NCBI RefSeq assembly: GCF_035582795.1
Contig: NC_134366.1
Span: 110,572,756-110,636,755, forward strand
Length of the DNA stretch: 64,000 bases
Direction: 5' to 3'
Source of the DNA: Mycteria americana
Taxonomy: Eukaryota > Chordata > Aves > Ciconiiformes > Ciconiidae
Numbering within the stretch: position 1 is the first letter of the stretch; each line of letters starts with the position of its first letter. Of the stretch, positions 1 to 9,470 are shown in pieces. The position numbers and the translations under genes are program-made. The notes below the pieces were generated by a model, which saw only the letters and a program-made list of their open reading frames with translations, made no database searches and was not told where the DNA came from.

Positions 1-562
1 TTGTGTCCCATTTTGTTGACTTTTGTTTCGCGAGTGTCAGGTTCAGCCTGGATACGGTCTGACACACTTTCAAAGCAGACCATCCCTGCCCTGGCACAGC
101 GGAGCTCCCTCCCCTCCCCAGCGCTGCCCTGGGCACCGCACACACGCACACTCGCACACGCGGAACCGCATGCGGAGATTACAGGACTGCAACAAAATGA
201 AGTTTCTAGTTTTAAACGTGTTGGCAACGGCGGAGAGGATGGAGGCTGACAGGCTCGGCGTGACACACCTCAGGAACTACGCCGATCCCTCCAGCTCCCG
301 CGTACAAAGAAGTACAAACTACAGCCCTGTCTCTTCCCCACCAAGGTGCTGCTCCCCCCCCCCCCGCTCCGCCGCCGCCCCCCCCCGCCCCAAACCCCAA
401 AGCCCCGGAGGCAGCCACCCGGGGTGTTTAAATCTGCAGCGGGGCTGGAGAAACCGCTCCCCCCGCGGCAATGCTTCCCGGCGGGTTAACCCCTCCCCTG
501 CCGTGCCCGCGGCACCCCTGCGCCGGCAGCGAGGGCCGGCGCGGGGAGGCGGAGGGTGTTAC
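1..562 (-). other. TSHZ1: Start of TSHZ1 intron 1 (partial)
   Basis: This is intronic sequence directly downstream, on the minus strand, of the TSHZ1 first coding exon. The intron begins at 562 with GTAAC read on the minus strand and continues off the left edge. It is GC-rich and contains a C-rich stretch around 351-400 that would be a G-run, quadruplex-prone segment on the TSHZ1 sense strand. I see no further exon. In other vertebrates nearly all of the TSHZ1 protein is encoded by one large exon far downstream; that exon is not in the window. Confidence 0.75.
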
Positions 563-602
563 CTGCGGAGCGCCGGGGTGCCTGCTGCTTTCTCCGCGGC
601 AT
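563..602 (-). CDS. TSHZ1: TSHZ1 first coding exon (13 codons, partial gene)
   Basis: Teashirt zinc-finger homeobox 1 is a nuclear C2H2 zinc-finger and homeodomain transcription factor that acts in development. Only its tiny first coding exon is here. Read on the minus strand, the ATG at 602-600 opens MPRRKQQAPRRSA and leaves one extra base before a consensus donor (CAG|GTAAC, intron from 562). A short N-terminal exon starting MPRRKQQAP is a hallmark of the teashirt family. The RRSA ending matches TSHZ1 as I remember it and differs from TSHZ2, which has KRAA. The start context is favourable, with A at -3. The head-to-head placement with PTGR3 is the arrangement known in mammals and independently supports the call. 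The exon is far too short for an ORF finder. The rest of the gene lies beyond the left edge. Confidence 0.9.
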
Positions 603-605
603 GCT

Positions 606-643
606 GCCGCCGCCGCCGCCGCCTCGCCGCCCGCCGCCGCCGC
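606..643 (-). repeat. GGC/CGG trinucleotide repeat in TSHZ1 5' UTR
   Basis: Immediately upstream of the TSHZ1 start codon the plus strand reads (GCC)6 at 606-623, then interrupted GCC units to about 643. In the TSHZ1 transcript this would be a GGC-rich 5' leader segment ending about three bases before the ATG. Such repeats can be length-polymorphic and form stable RNA structure. The transcript start is not known, so inclusion in the mature 5' UTR is inferred from proximity. Confidence 0.75.
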
Positions 644-746
644 AGAGTTTCCGCGCAGGACTCCTCTTCCGATCCCCCTCTTTTCATGCAGAAACAAACA
701 CACACGCACACACCCGCGCACACACACACAAATAAAAAAATAAAAT

Positions 747-925
747 AAGGGGGGGGGAGGAAGAAGGGAGGGAGGGAGGGAAGGAGGGAGGGAGGGGGAG
801 GAAGGAGAAAAGAAAGCGGATTCAACTTCTAATTCCGCCTAGGAAGAGCGAGAGGGAGGGTGGGGAGGACTGGGAGAGAGGGAGAGGAGGAGGAAGGAGG
901 AGGGGGGGGGAGGAAGGAGAAAAAG
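747..925 (+). repeat. Two long pure-purine (GGGA/GGAGG) tracts
   Basis: Positions 747-816 are 70 consecutive purines and 872-925 are 54 consecutive purines on the plus strand, separated by mixed but still purine-rich sequence. The pattern is G-rich with GGGA and GGAGG units. Such polypurine-polypyrimidine tracts can adopt triplex or quadruplex structure and are common near vertebrate promoters. Here they sit in the TSHZ1 leader or promoter. Confidence 0.9.
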
Positions 926-1140
926 TTTGGTCGGGTTCTCCTCTCGCCCGGTCCGGGTCCCCCCCCCGGGTCAGCTCCCGGCGCGGCGAGCGGGGTGCGC
1001 GGGGCGGGGGGGAAGGTGGGGTGTGGGATGAGGCAAGCCGCGGACTGGTGACAGGGATGCCAATTTCCGCCGCCACTCCAAAAACTTGCTTAGGAAATGT
1101 TTTCATTTACAAGGTTAATTTTCCTCCCTCTCTCTCACAC

Positions 1141-1163
1141 TCTCTCTCTCTCTCTCTCTCTCT
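1141..1163 (+). repeat. (TC)n microsatellite
   Basis: An uninterrupted TC dinucleotide run of about 11 units lies in the divergent promoter region, preceded by shorter CT-rich sequence from about 1122. It is GA-rich on the TSHZ1 sense strand. Confidence 0.9.
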
Positions 1164-3150
1164 TAAGTTCCTTATAAGACAAAGCTCTTCAGTCCTCTCG
1201 GCAGCAGCAGCAGCAGCAGGGAAGATGCCAGTGGAGATGTGCAAAATAAATAAGATTTGATCAGTTCAATCTGTAGCCCAAATCCATTATCTTTCTTTCG
1301 TTCCTTTTTTTTTTTCCCCCTCCTGTTCCTCTCTCCCCTTCTCCCCCTCCTTTCCTTAATCACTTCTTCGTCTTCTTCTCCTCCTTCTTCGCGGCGGAGA
1401 GCCGAGCAAGCGGCGGCGATGAGACGGTAAATTCAGTCACTCCCCCCCTCTCAGGCGTTCTCCGAGATCAAAGAGTCTCAAAGCGCAACTTTCTCGCTCG
1501 CTCGCTGGCTGGCTTGTTTCAAGCTCGTGGATTTGTGTGTTGTTGTTGCGGTTGTTGTTGGGGGGTTTTTTGTTTGTTTGGTTTTTTTTTTATTGCGTTG
1601 ATAATAGTTTGTTCATTGTGCAAAAAAACGAGGTCGATCCCGTCTCTCCTTCTCCTCCCAGCACTTAGTCTAAGAGCAAGAAAGCAAATAATAAAAAGGA
1701 GTAAAGCCCCATACATACATATACACCGGATGGGAAATGTCAGTCACTCCTCCACCTTCCAAACAGTCACAGATCAAACAGTGTCACCACCGGAGAGGAC
1801 TACTTTTCTCTCTTGCTCTCCCTTTTTTTTCCTCCACAAATCGAAGCTTCTTCTGATACTAAATATAACGCAAACACATTTTTTTATCATGGATTTTTTT
1901 TTTTTTTGGCTGATCTTGATCTGCAACAGAAGAAAAAAAAAAAAAAAAAAGACACACACACAAAAAAATTTGCCAAAACCAAGAAAAACCCCGGAGAGTG
2001 TGTGCAAAGAGGGGGGGGGAGGAAGAAAAGACATTCACTGAGTGGGAGAGATTAACGTGAACTGTCCCCCCCCCTAAACTCCTGGGAGAGAAAGAGATCC
2101 ACTCTCCCTCTCTTCTCTTTTCACTGAAATATAACACACATTCGGATCCCAGGGCTCTCAGACAGTCTCAACTGATAGACAGACACATCGAGCTGCTTTT
2201 CCTGCTTCAGTTTGTTACTCCTCCTCCTCTTGCCCACGTCACCCTGACAATTACAAATAGGTCTCACACAAACCCATACCTGTCAATCTTTTTAATTGCT
2301 TTGTTTTCATTTTTTTTTCCTTTCCCAGAGCTAAACAATATGACAAAAAAAGAAGTCTTAATACAGCGCGGCATAAAAGATTCCTCATGTGAGACACGCG
2401 TTGAGGGGGTTGTTATTATAATCCACTTGCTAAAGTGCTGTGCAAGACGCATGTGCTGATTTAACTTCAGCAGAGGTCTTGTTCCAGCAAACTTAAAAAA
2501 AAAAAAAAAAAAAAGGCAGGAGATGATACCTCGCCGTGGCACACGTCTAACCGGCATTGAATTAAAAATGATTTGTGGGAGATTACAGTTCATCCTTACT
2601 TTAAAATACCAACAGATTGCAGAGCAAGAACTGCAGCATATGAAACATGCTGCTAATAGATTTTGCACAGTATGTGTCTGGGGATTTATATAATGTTAAC
2701 TGCAAGAACAGAAGGGTTCTTCCCTTTCTTTTTTAAGTCAAGAAAGCAAATAAAAACTACCCAGCTGATTCCGAAAGGAAAACACTGGGAACTGCAATTT
2801 TGCTCTCTTTCGGGCAGAAGGGGATGTATTCTTTTCTGCTTTTAATTATTAATACCGCACAATTAAGCAATAAGCTGTTTATACTGGTAGGATGGAGTTA
2901 ATTCTAGGAATTACAAGTGAGCTCCTCCGACATCGGTGCAACATCTCTATTACATTACCTCCCTCCCTCCCTCCACGTAGTTGTTCCAAGTCGGGATTGG
3001 CGGCTCTATCACAACATTTACTTCGGTCCCTTGACCCAGTTGATTTCCTGCGCAGGTTCCCTCTCCCAAACGTATTCTACAGCGAGAGGCGATTTTGATT
3101 TTTTTTAAGGAGAAAGAAAGGGAAAAAAATGTTTTCCTGACAGTAACAGG
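1164..3150. other. Central part of the TSHZ1-PTGR3 intergenic region, low complexity
   Basis: No gene is seen. The sequence is rich in T and A homopolymers (for example near 1300, 1580, 1900-1950 and 2495-2514), pyrimidine tracts and short GT repeats, and is poorer in CpG than either flank. Open frames here come from low-complexity runs and have no family resemblance. Spacer or regulatory DNA between two promoters is the simplest reading. Confidence 0.6.
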
Positions 3151-4234
3151 GAGCGGGGAACAACCCCGCGACCCAAACAGACAGCAGCCTGTTCACCTTC
3201 CCCTCCTCGCAGGAGGGCGGCGGGAGGAGTGCCGCCCGCGAAGGGCACCCCGCGCGGCTCTCCCGGCGGCGGGGAGAGCTTCGCCTTTTAAATCCCTTCA
3301 CGCGCCGCGCGTGGAGCCCGCGCCTCAGCCGCCCCAACGGCTGCAACCGCCGCCGCGCGCGACCCGGCCCCCGCACCGCGCGGCGCCGCGCCCGCGCGCG
3401 GTTGCTAACGGCTCGGGGTTGATTCGTACCACCTTGCGAGGAAGTGAACGTTTCGCACGGAAGGGGCGGAGCCTCCGCCCGCAGGCAGCGGCTCCTCGGC
3501 GGCGGCTAATAACAACATTAGAAGATTAGCTGCAACTTCTCTCCACTTCTCTAACCTTATCGATCTGATAATTTATCGTGCTTTCTTCCTACTTTTTTTT
3601 TTTTTAAAGTAGAAAGATAACCTCTTTTTGTAAACTAAAGAACGGGGCGGGGGGGAGGGAATATCCGAGGTGTGCCTCTCTCCCTCCCTCTCTCTCTCTC
3701 TCTCCTCTGTTTTTTAAATCCCTTAGTCAGAGGCAGCGTGCAAATTAAAAGCAACCTTAGGAGAAAATCCAGCCTTCCGTACATCTGCCTCACCGACAGG
3801 GAGAGTACGGCCCCAGTTGCCGTCCTCAGGCGTGGCGGCGGTGGCAGGCAGTGCCCGTGTGTGTGTGGTGAGGCGGGTCAGGCACAGCCCGGGCAGCCGC
3901 TGGCGGCGGCGGCGGGCTTGCGGGACGGACGGCCGCGAGAGCGGGCCAGCCTTGCTCCTCGGTAACGCTAGCGGCGGCAGAAGACGACCGGCTGCAGGGG
4001 ACCATCTCGCCGCTGCTCCTCTGGCGGCGTTTCCGCGTGGTGGAGGGGCTGGCTGGGTGGGGAGGACGGAGGCAGGCTGCAGCTTGCTGCACGGGGCTTT
4101 ATTTACATACACAAATAGCTGCGTGCGGAGAGCTGCTCCTGCCAGCTCGGCGGCGGTGGGTCCTGCGAGCTGCCTGGAGAATCCCGAGCTGGAGCTCTCC
4201 CGCGCGGGGGGGGAGAGGAGAGCCGAGGCAGGGC
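3150..4234 (+). promoter_or_regulatory. PTGR3: PTGR3 CpG-island promoter and 5' leader
   Basis: A strong CpG island starts near 3170 and runs through PTGR3 exon 1. The densest part is 3300-3420, with many CGCG steps. A GC box (GGGGCGGAGC) lies at about 3462-3471. No convincing TATA box sits at a sensible distance from the gene, which fits a dispersed housekeeping-type CpG promoter. A TC/CT-rich patch lies around 3678-3703. The transcription start is probably between about 3700 and 4200 but cannot be fixed by eye. Confidence 0.6.
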
Positions 4235-4545
4235 ATGAGTTTTAGCGCAAAAAGCGGCGCTTTGCTGAGCTCCCGGGCAGCGCGGGGCTGGTGGCGGCGG
4301 CGGCAGCAGCCGTCCTGCGCCGCGGCGGGTCCCGCCTGGTCCTACTTCGGTGGCAGCCGGCCGCGGCCCATCTTGGACATGTCCTACTCCCGTCACTTTC
4401 TGGATTTCCAGGGCTCGTCCATCCCCAGCTCCATGAAGAAGCTGGTGGTGACTAAGCTGAGCCAAAACTTCAGGGAAGCGGTTACCCTGCGGCAGGACGC
4501 GCCCGTGCCACTCCCGGGAGACGGAGACCTCCTTGTCAGGAACAG
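4235..4545 (+). CDS. PTGR3: PTGR3 (ZADH2) exon 1, prostaglandin reductase 3, N-terminal part
   Basis: This is the first of two coding exons, encoding residues 1-103 plus two bases of codon 104. The ATG at 4235 was chosen because it is the first in this frame and I see none in any frame for over 150 bases upstream; it has G at -3. The first 48 residues are rich in Arg, Ser and Ala, carry eight basic and no acidic residues before Asp48, and look like a mitochondrial presequence. Met49 at 4379 is followed by [12 protein letters not shown], which matches the conserved start region of the human protein. The human protein begins only about 14 residues before that Met, so the bird N-terminus is longer or translation may also begin at 4379. 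The exon ends at a consensus AG|GTGAG donor in phase 2, in the conserved segment LLVRNR. Confidence 0.93.
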
Positions 4546-6275
4546 GTGAGCGCCCGCCCGCCCCGCCCGGCCCCCCGCGCCCCGGCCCCGCGGCGGCTCC
4601 CTCCGCCTTGTCGCACCTTGTGGCCTGCTCCCTCACACACGCTCCCTCACTTTGGAGACCGGCTCCAAAGTTGTACCAGCTGCCATCTGGCGACTGTTAA
4701 TTTAATTTTATTGTTGTTGTTGTTGTTTTGAACGGCTGGGGCTACAGTCCGGTCGCCCCGTCCACGTGTGTGGGGGTGACGCTTCCTCCTCCTCCTCTTT
4801 CCCTGACGGGGGTGGTGGGGGTGTGTGTGTGTGCGCGCTGTTGCTGGCGTACGCCTGCCCGAAGGAAGGGAAACACCTCAGGGCCCCAGCGCCAAGGCGG
4901 GGACGAGGCAAGTTCTGCGTTCAGCGAGCCCGAGGAGGGAGTGAGACGCCGGGAAGCGCTCGGGAGTCCCTCTCAGGTCCCTGCCCGGGCTCGTTACACG
5001 CACGTAGTCCCCGCGGCGTGAGTGTGTCCCCACCGCACCCGCACAACTCTCGGGGACGCTGACCCACAGCCGCGTGCCCCCGGCGTCGCGACGTGGGTGC
5101 GGGCCCACGCCAGCCGCTCTCCTCTGCGCGACGCCGCGCCCGCTGCCCCCCATGCCTTTTTCCTTGCCCCCGCCCCGGCGCGGCCCGCCCGCCGCTACCC
5201 CTCAGCCAGCCGTGACTCACCAGGGAGGCAGAGGGCCGGGGCCCGCCGCCCTGCCAGCCCCGGCCGCCGCGGCACCACCCCCGCCTCTGCGCGCCAAAAG
5301 CGGGCGGCGGGGAGGGGGCAGGGCGGCCGCCCGGCAGCGGCGCGGCCGTGCTCGGCCTCGCTCGGCAGGACGCGAGCCCGCAGTTGTTGGCGGCTTTAGA
5401 GTGGAGCCGGGTCGGGCGAAGAGTGAGGAGGTGACATTTTGCTTAACATAATACGCCATAAATCCTGCGCCAGCGCTAGGACTGCGCGTCCGGCGCGGTG
5501 AGCAGCTCGCCATGAAATGAAGACTCTGAGGACAAAACGTGCCTCCCCCCAGCTGTCTCCATAAACCTGTTTGTTCTCGGTGGCTCCTTCCTAGGCGTTG
5601 TCGTTCCTTAAGCTAAAAGTAAGCCTTTTAAAGTTCAGAGGTTTCTCTGCCCGCGAGGGGAAGCTGAAACTCTGGGAACTTCGGAGTAGACTGCGTGGCT
5701 GGCACAGGAGAGAGCAGCACTTTCAGGTTCTTGTCAAGAAAGGAAATCGTAGTAACACATAGTTTTTGCCATGCTCTGCGTTGGAGCTTAAAGATGTTAA
5801 GAAGCACTAAGTTGGCTTGAGAACGATGCTGGAAGTTCTGTTAAGGCAGCGTGTGACTCTGTGTGTGGTGTGCGTGTGTGTATGTGTAATCTCTAGCGTG
5901 TGTCCATATGTAACACATAAATACACAGTAAAGAAGGGGTAAGGAGAAGGAAGAACAGGGACTCCTCCAGGAGCTGATGAGAAAGCTTATGTGGCACTTT
6001 AATCCGATGCTGACATCTTCCACTAGGATTTCTGAGACCAAAATTCCCTCCAAACCTCAAAGTCTAAAACATCGTGTGGCTGCATCCACTAATGACCATG
6101 AAACAGTAATGGCATGAAACAGCCATCAAGCTGGAGTTAAATTCCTTTTCGTGAAAGAGGTCGAAAGACTTGAGATACAAGTAGCAACTCTCTACTCGGA
6201 TAATGGAAGACAGAGCGACATCCTTGTTTCTCAAATCCCCTCCCCCCCCATGCGCACTTGGGAGACTTTGTCATT

Positions 6276-6299
6276 CCCCCCCCCCCCCCCCCCCCCCCC
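6276..6299 (+). repeat. C24 homopolymer
   Basis: Twenty-four consecutive C residues lie in the PTGR3 intron, with a shorter C run just before at about 6241-6249. The tract could form an i-motif, or a G-quadruplex on the other strand. Its exact length should be treated as uncertain because long homopolymers are often misread. Confidence 0.9.
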
Positions 6300-7352
6300 G
6301 CCGTGAATTTAAAAAATTTATTCATTTTTTTATACGGCTTCCAGTGTAACTCTTCCTTTCTCCCTCTCCTCCCTCCCTTTGCTGGGTGGGCTCCCTGGGT
6401 GCTGGGGGGATGTGCACACCTCACGGTGAAAGGGCTGAGGCACGGAGCTTGTACCAGACTAAAGGCAGGAGCTGGTCCACAGATTCAGGCAGGCAATTAC
6501 TGGGTTTTAACACATCAGCCTATTACACACATGTTCCTGTTACAGACACACACGCATGAGTGGGGATGGAGGGGAGGGAGAGGTGAGTGATGAAGTCTAG
6601 ATTTAGAGTTTATACGTTTTGTAATATTTGGGGTTCTGTGGCATTTCCTCTCTGTTATTATTTTCTGGGGAGTATCACAGAAGACACGGGATCACGTTAC
6701 TGAAAAACATTCTCTATATATGAGCTGCAGCAGGAAGCGAGTTCTGAACGTTTCCCCCTCTCTTGTCACTCTGGGGAAGCATTTTCCCATCCCGAAAGGA
6801 TGAGTCCCTGGCTTTATTTAGTTTTTTTAAAAAAACAAGCCCTAAATACAACTGTACATTTTCTAATAGGTAGAAATATACAATTAAAAACAAAACAATA
6901 AAGGACTTGAGTTCCAAGAGTGCATTTGCGGATTTGTTCATTTTAGTCCCAGTCATGCCAATGAATAGTATTAATTGCTTTGAGCTTTTTATGCAAAACA
7001 ATCCTCATCCACCACAATAAAATCTGGTTTTGGATTTAGGGGAATGGGAAATTGAAATGTGCTGACTTCCTGTATGGATAGATATTTTAAAATAAGATGC
7101 AGTTAGGGTGAACTTTCTTCTCCTCTTTCTTCTCTTTGAGAGAACTAAGCCAGCAACCCTTATTTCTACTTTTTCATAGGGGAAAAAAAAAATCCATCCT
7201 TTATTCAGAAATTCTTCAAAACTAGAAATCTATTTAAAGCAATTTTTTTTACTTCGATTCTGTGTAGGAGAGGAGGAGGAAGAAGGGAAAAGGTGAATAA
7301 AAAATCCTTAATGAAGCCATTTAAGCTCCATATGTCCCTTTGTCCTGTTTTC

Positions 7353-7371
7353 GGGGGGGGGGGGGGGGGGG
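7353..7371 (+). repeat. G19 homopolymer
   Basis: Nineteen consecutive G residues lie in the PTGR3 intron about 1.1 kb after the C24 run. The tract is able to form a G-quadruplex and its length is uncertain for technical reasons. Confidence 0.9.
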
Positions 7372-8429
7372 CAGGGAGGGCAAGGTTCTTCCGTTTTATT
7401 GCAGGAGAAGGATCCAAAGGCTGTGAAGATTTGGTCCTTCTTAAAGTTGTTGGGAGATTTTCGAGATTTTCTTGAGGAGGTGGTGCATTTCGTTTCCATA
7501 ATACCTGTAACGATTTGCTGTTGGGCTGGAAGATGGGAAAAAAGTTTCTAGACAAGGGAGTAAGAGGGGTTGAGAAAGTTTTTGAACCAAGGGACTAATG
7601 GATCACAGTGGGAAAAGTGGAGGACTATTCCTGCTGAGTGTTTGGTCTAAATATTGTTTTTCTTGCATAGTACTGGTTTGGATGACTCTGTTTTGTCTGT
7701 GTTTAAGGCTGTGGTGCTGGTTTTCAGTGTCTCACGCTTTGTTGTGGTACGAAAAGCAGCATTTCCTCCCCTCGGCGGTGTCCTCCTGTTTTCTATAATA
7801 AACAGTACGAGGGGATTCAACACTGTTAAGTATAAATAAAACGGGTGACTCAATGTGCGTAATTATTTTGGGAAAAGCCGATCTCTAGCCTTTTTTTCCC
7901 CCTCAGGTTTACATCTTGAAATGTTGAAGGAGCAAGCCTCAATTAGAAACTACTAAATTAAATAATACATTTTAAGTAAGAAAGTAAGACAATATAAAAA
8001 ATCTGGAAGGGGTCTTAAAACCCACCAGCACCCCAAGGAATTGTTACTTCTGTGCTCTCCTTTTCTCAGTCTCAGAAGTTAGTAAACTGATCTTCAACTT
8101 GCAAATCGTACTCATTCCTACTTTTAAAAGCAAAATAATCTAAGAAACTGCGGGCATATCCTACCACCTCCCTTCTGTCAGCCGGAATGACAAGGCAAAT
8201 TAGACAGTACGGTTTAATCCAGACGCTGCGTACCATCGTTTTAATGTGCGAGGAATCCAAGAGTCTAAACAACCTTTAAAGAAAAAAAAAAGCCCGCACA
8301 ATGCGAACAGGAGTTTTGAGTTTGCACACAATAAAAAGGGAGTTTAAAAAAATGAGGGGGGAGGGCTGGGCGGCAGGCTGCATTGATCAGTAGTGATGAG
8401 CCCAGGGAGAACCATTTCCCGTGGCCCAG

Positions 8430-9470
8430 CAGCCCCGCGGAGACGGGGAGGGAGCGGGTGCGTGTGCACGCGTGTCTGTGTCTCCTGTGCGTGTGCATGG
8501 ATGCGTGTGTGTACGGGGGGCGGGCGGCGGGGACGAGCCCCCCGCGCAGCGGGGCAGCGCACAGGGCTTTGTCCGCCCCAGCCCCTGCCAGCGCGGAGCG
8601 GGCAGCGGCGGGCAGGGCTGCCCGGCCCGCCTGCCCCTCTCCCACGGCCGAGCTCCGCCTGCGCGCCGGCAGCGCGCGTTCGCGGGCAGGGCCGGGGGCG
8701 CGGTGCCGCGGGCGCCCCGCGTCCCCTGCCCGGCGCCCGGCCGCCCCAGCCCCGCGGGAAGCCCCGCACCTTGCCCGGCGCGGCGGGGGGCGGCCGGGCA
8801 GCGCCAACTTGTGCGCCGCGGCCCCTGCAGCCGCACGCACAAGTTGCGGCGGGGCCCGGGCGGGGACGGGTTTGCATCCTCTCCGGCTCCAGAACAAAAG
8901 CAGCGGTGCGTGTGCCGGAGTCCTGCTCGGCAGGCGTCTGTCCCGCTGCACGACGCGCCCCTTCCCCGCAGGCAAAGTTTTTGTCCTCAGAGGGTTATTT
9001 ACCTGCCTTCGTGCTCTCCCCGCTGCAGCGCAGCGCTGACAAGAAGGGGAAACTCCTCGAGGGAGGGAGACGGGGGCTTGCTACTGTCAGCACTGCTCTG
9101 CCTCCCCTTCCATAGGGTGCGCTGCCCCAGCCGAGGGCACGGCGGCTCCGCAGCGTGCGGCAGCAGGCGTGCGCCGGCGGCGTGAGGAGGGAGGCTCAGC
9201 CCCGCGGGGAGCGAGGACCTGCCTCTCGGGCTGGGGCCGGGGGCTGGTGCGGGGGCAGAGTGAGCGCCTGGGGGCTGGCCTGGCAGCCACCGAGAGCCCC
9301 CAGTCGGGCGAAGGGCTGAGAGCGGGAAGGGGGCGAGCGCAGCTCCCCGCCGGCCTCTCGCCCTCAGCTGCCTTCCGCAGAAGTTGGGGTGTAGAAGCGG
9401 GAGGAGGCTAGTGCCGCGCCGGCACGCCTCGCCACGGTGCTCCGAGCCCTTCTCCCTGGCGCCCGAGGGA
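8430..9470. promoter_or_regulatory. Intronic CpG island, unassigned
   Basis: A roughly 1-kb, very GC- and CpG-rich block lies inside the PTGR3 intron, sharply different from the AT-rich sequence on both sides. Long stop-free stretches occur on both strands (about 8421-9185 plus, 8265-8975 minus). They are Arg, Pro, Ala and Gly rich without domain resemblance, as expected where stop codons are rare. An alternative PTGR3 promoter, an antisense or non-coding RNA promoter, or an orphan CpG island are all possible. No TATA box or convincing exon structure was found. Confidence 0.55.

Larger units (their letters stand above)
603..1130 (-). promoter_or_regulatory. TSHZ1: TSHZ1 5' leader and probable promoter side of divergent region
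   Basis: This stretch is GC-rich, holds many CpGs around 950-1030, and lies directly upstream of the TSHZ1 start codon on the minus strand. It must contain the 5' leader and is the likely core promoter. It also contains a CA/TG-rich patch near 697-730 and two long pure-purine tracts. No decisive TATA box or start site can be picked by eye, so the borders are approximate. Confidence 0.55.

Noticed and set aside
559-825. 88-aa minus-strand open frame over the TSHZ1 exon
   Set aside because: It is in a different phase from MPRRKQQAPRRSA and consists of Pro/Leu and Ala/Arg low-complexity sequence from the purine and GCC tracts.
4037-4234. Upstream in-frame extension of PTGR3 exon 1 to 4037
   Set aside because: The codon at 4037 is GTG, not ATG, and no in-frame ATG exists before 4235; the extension is most likely 5' leader.
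8265-9185. Long plus- and minus-strand open frames of 218-254 aa as protein genes
   Set aside because: They overlap each other in a CpG island, are Arg/Pro/Ala/Gly rich in every phase and show no domain, so they reflect rarity of stop codons in GC-rich DNA.
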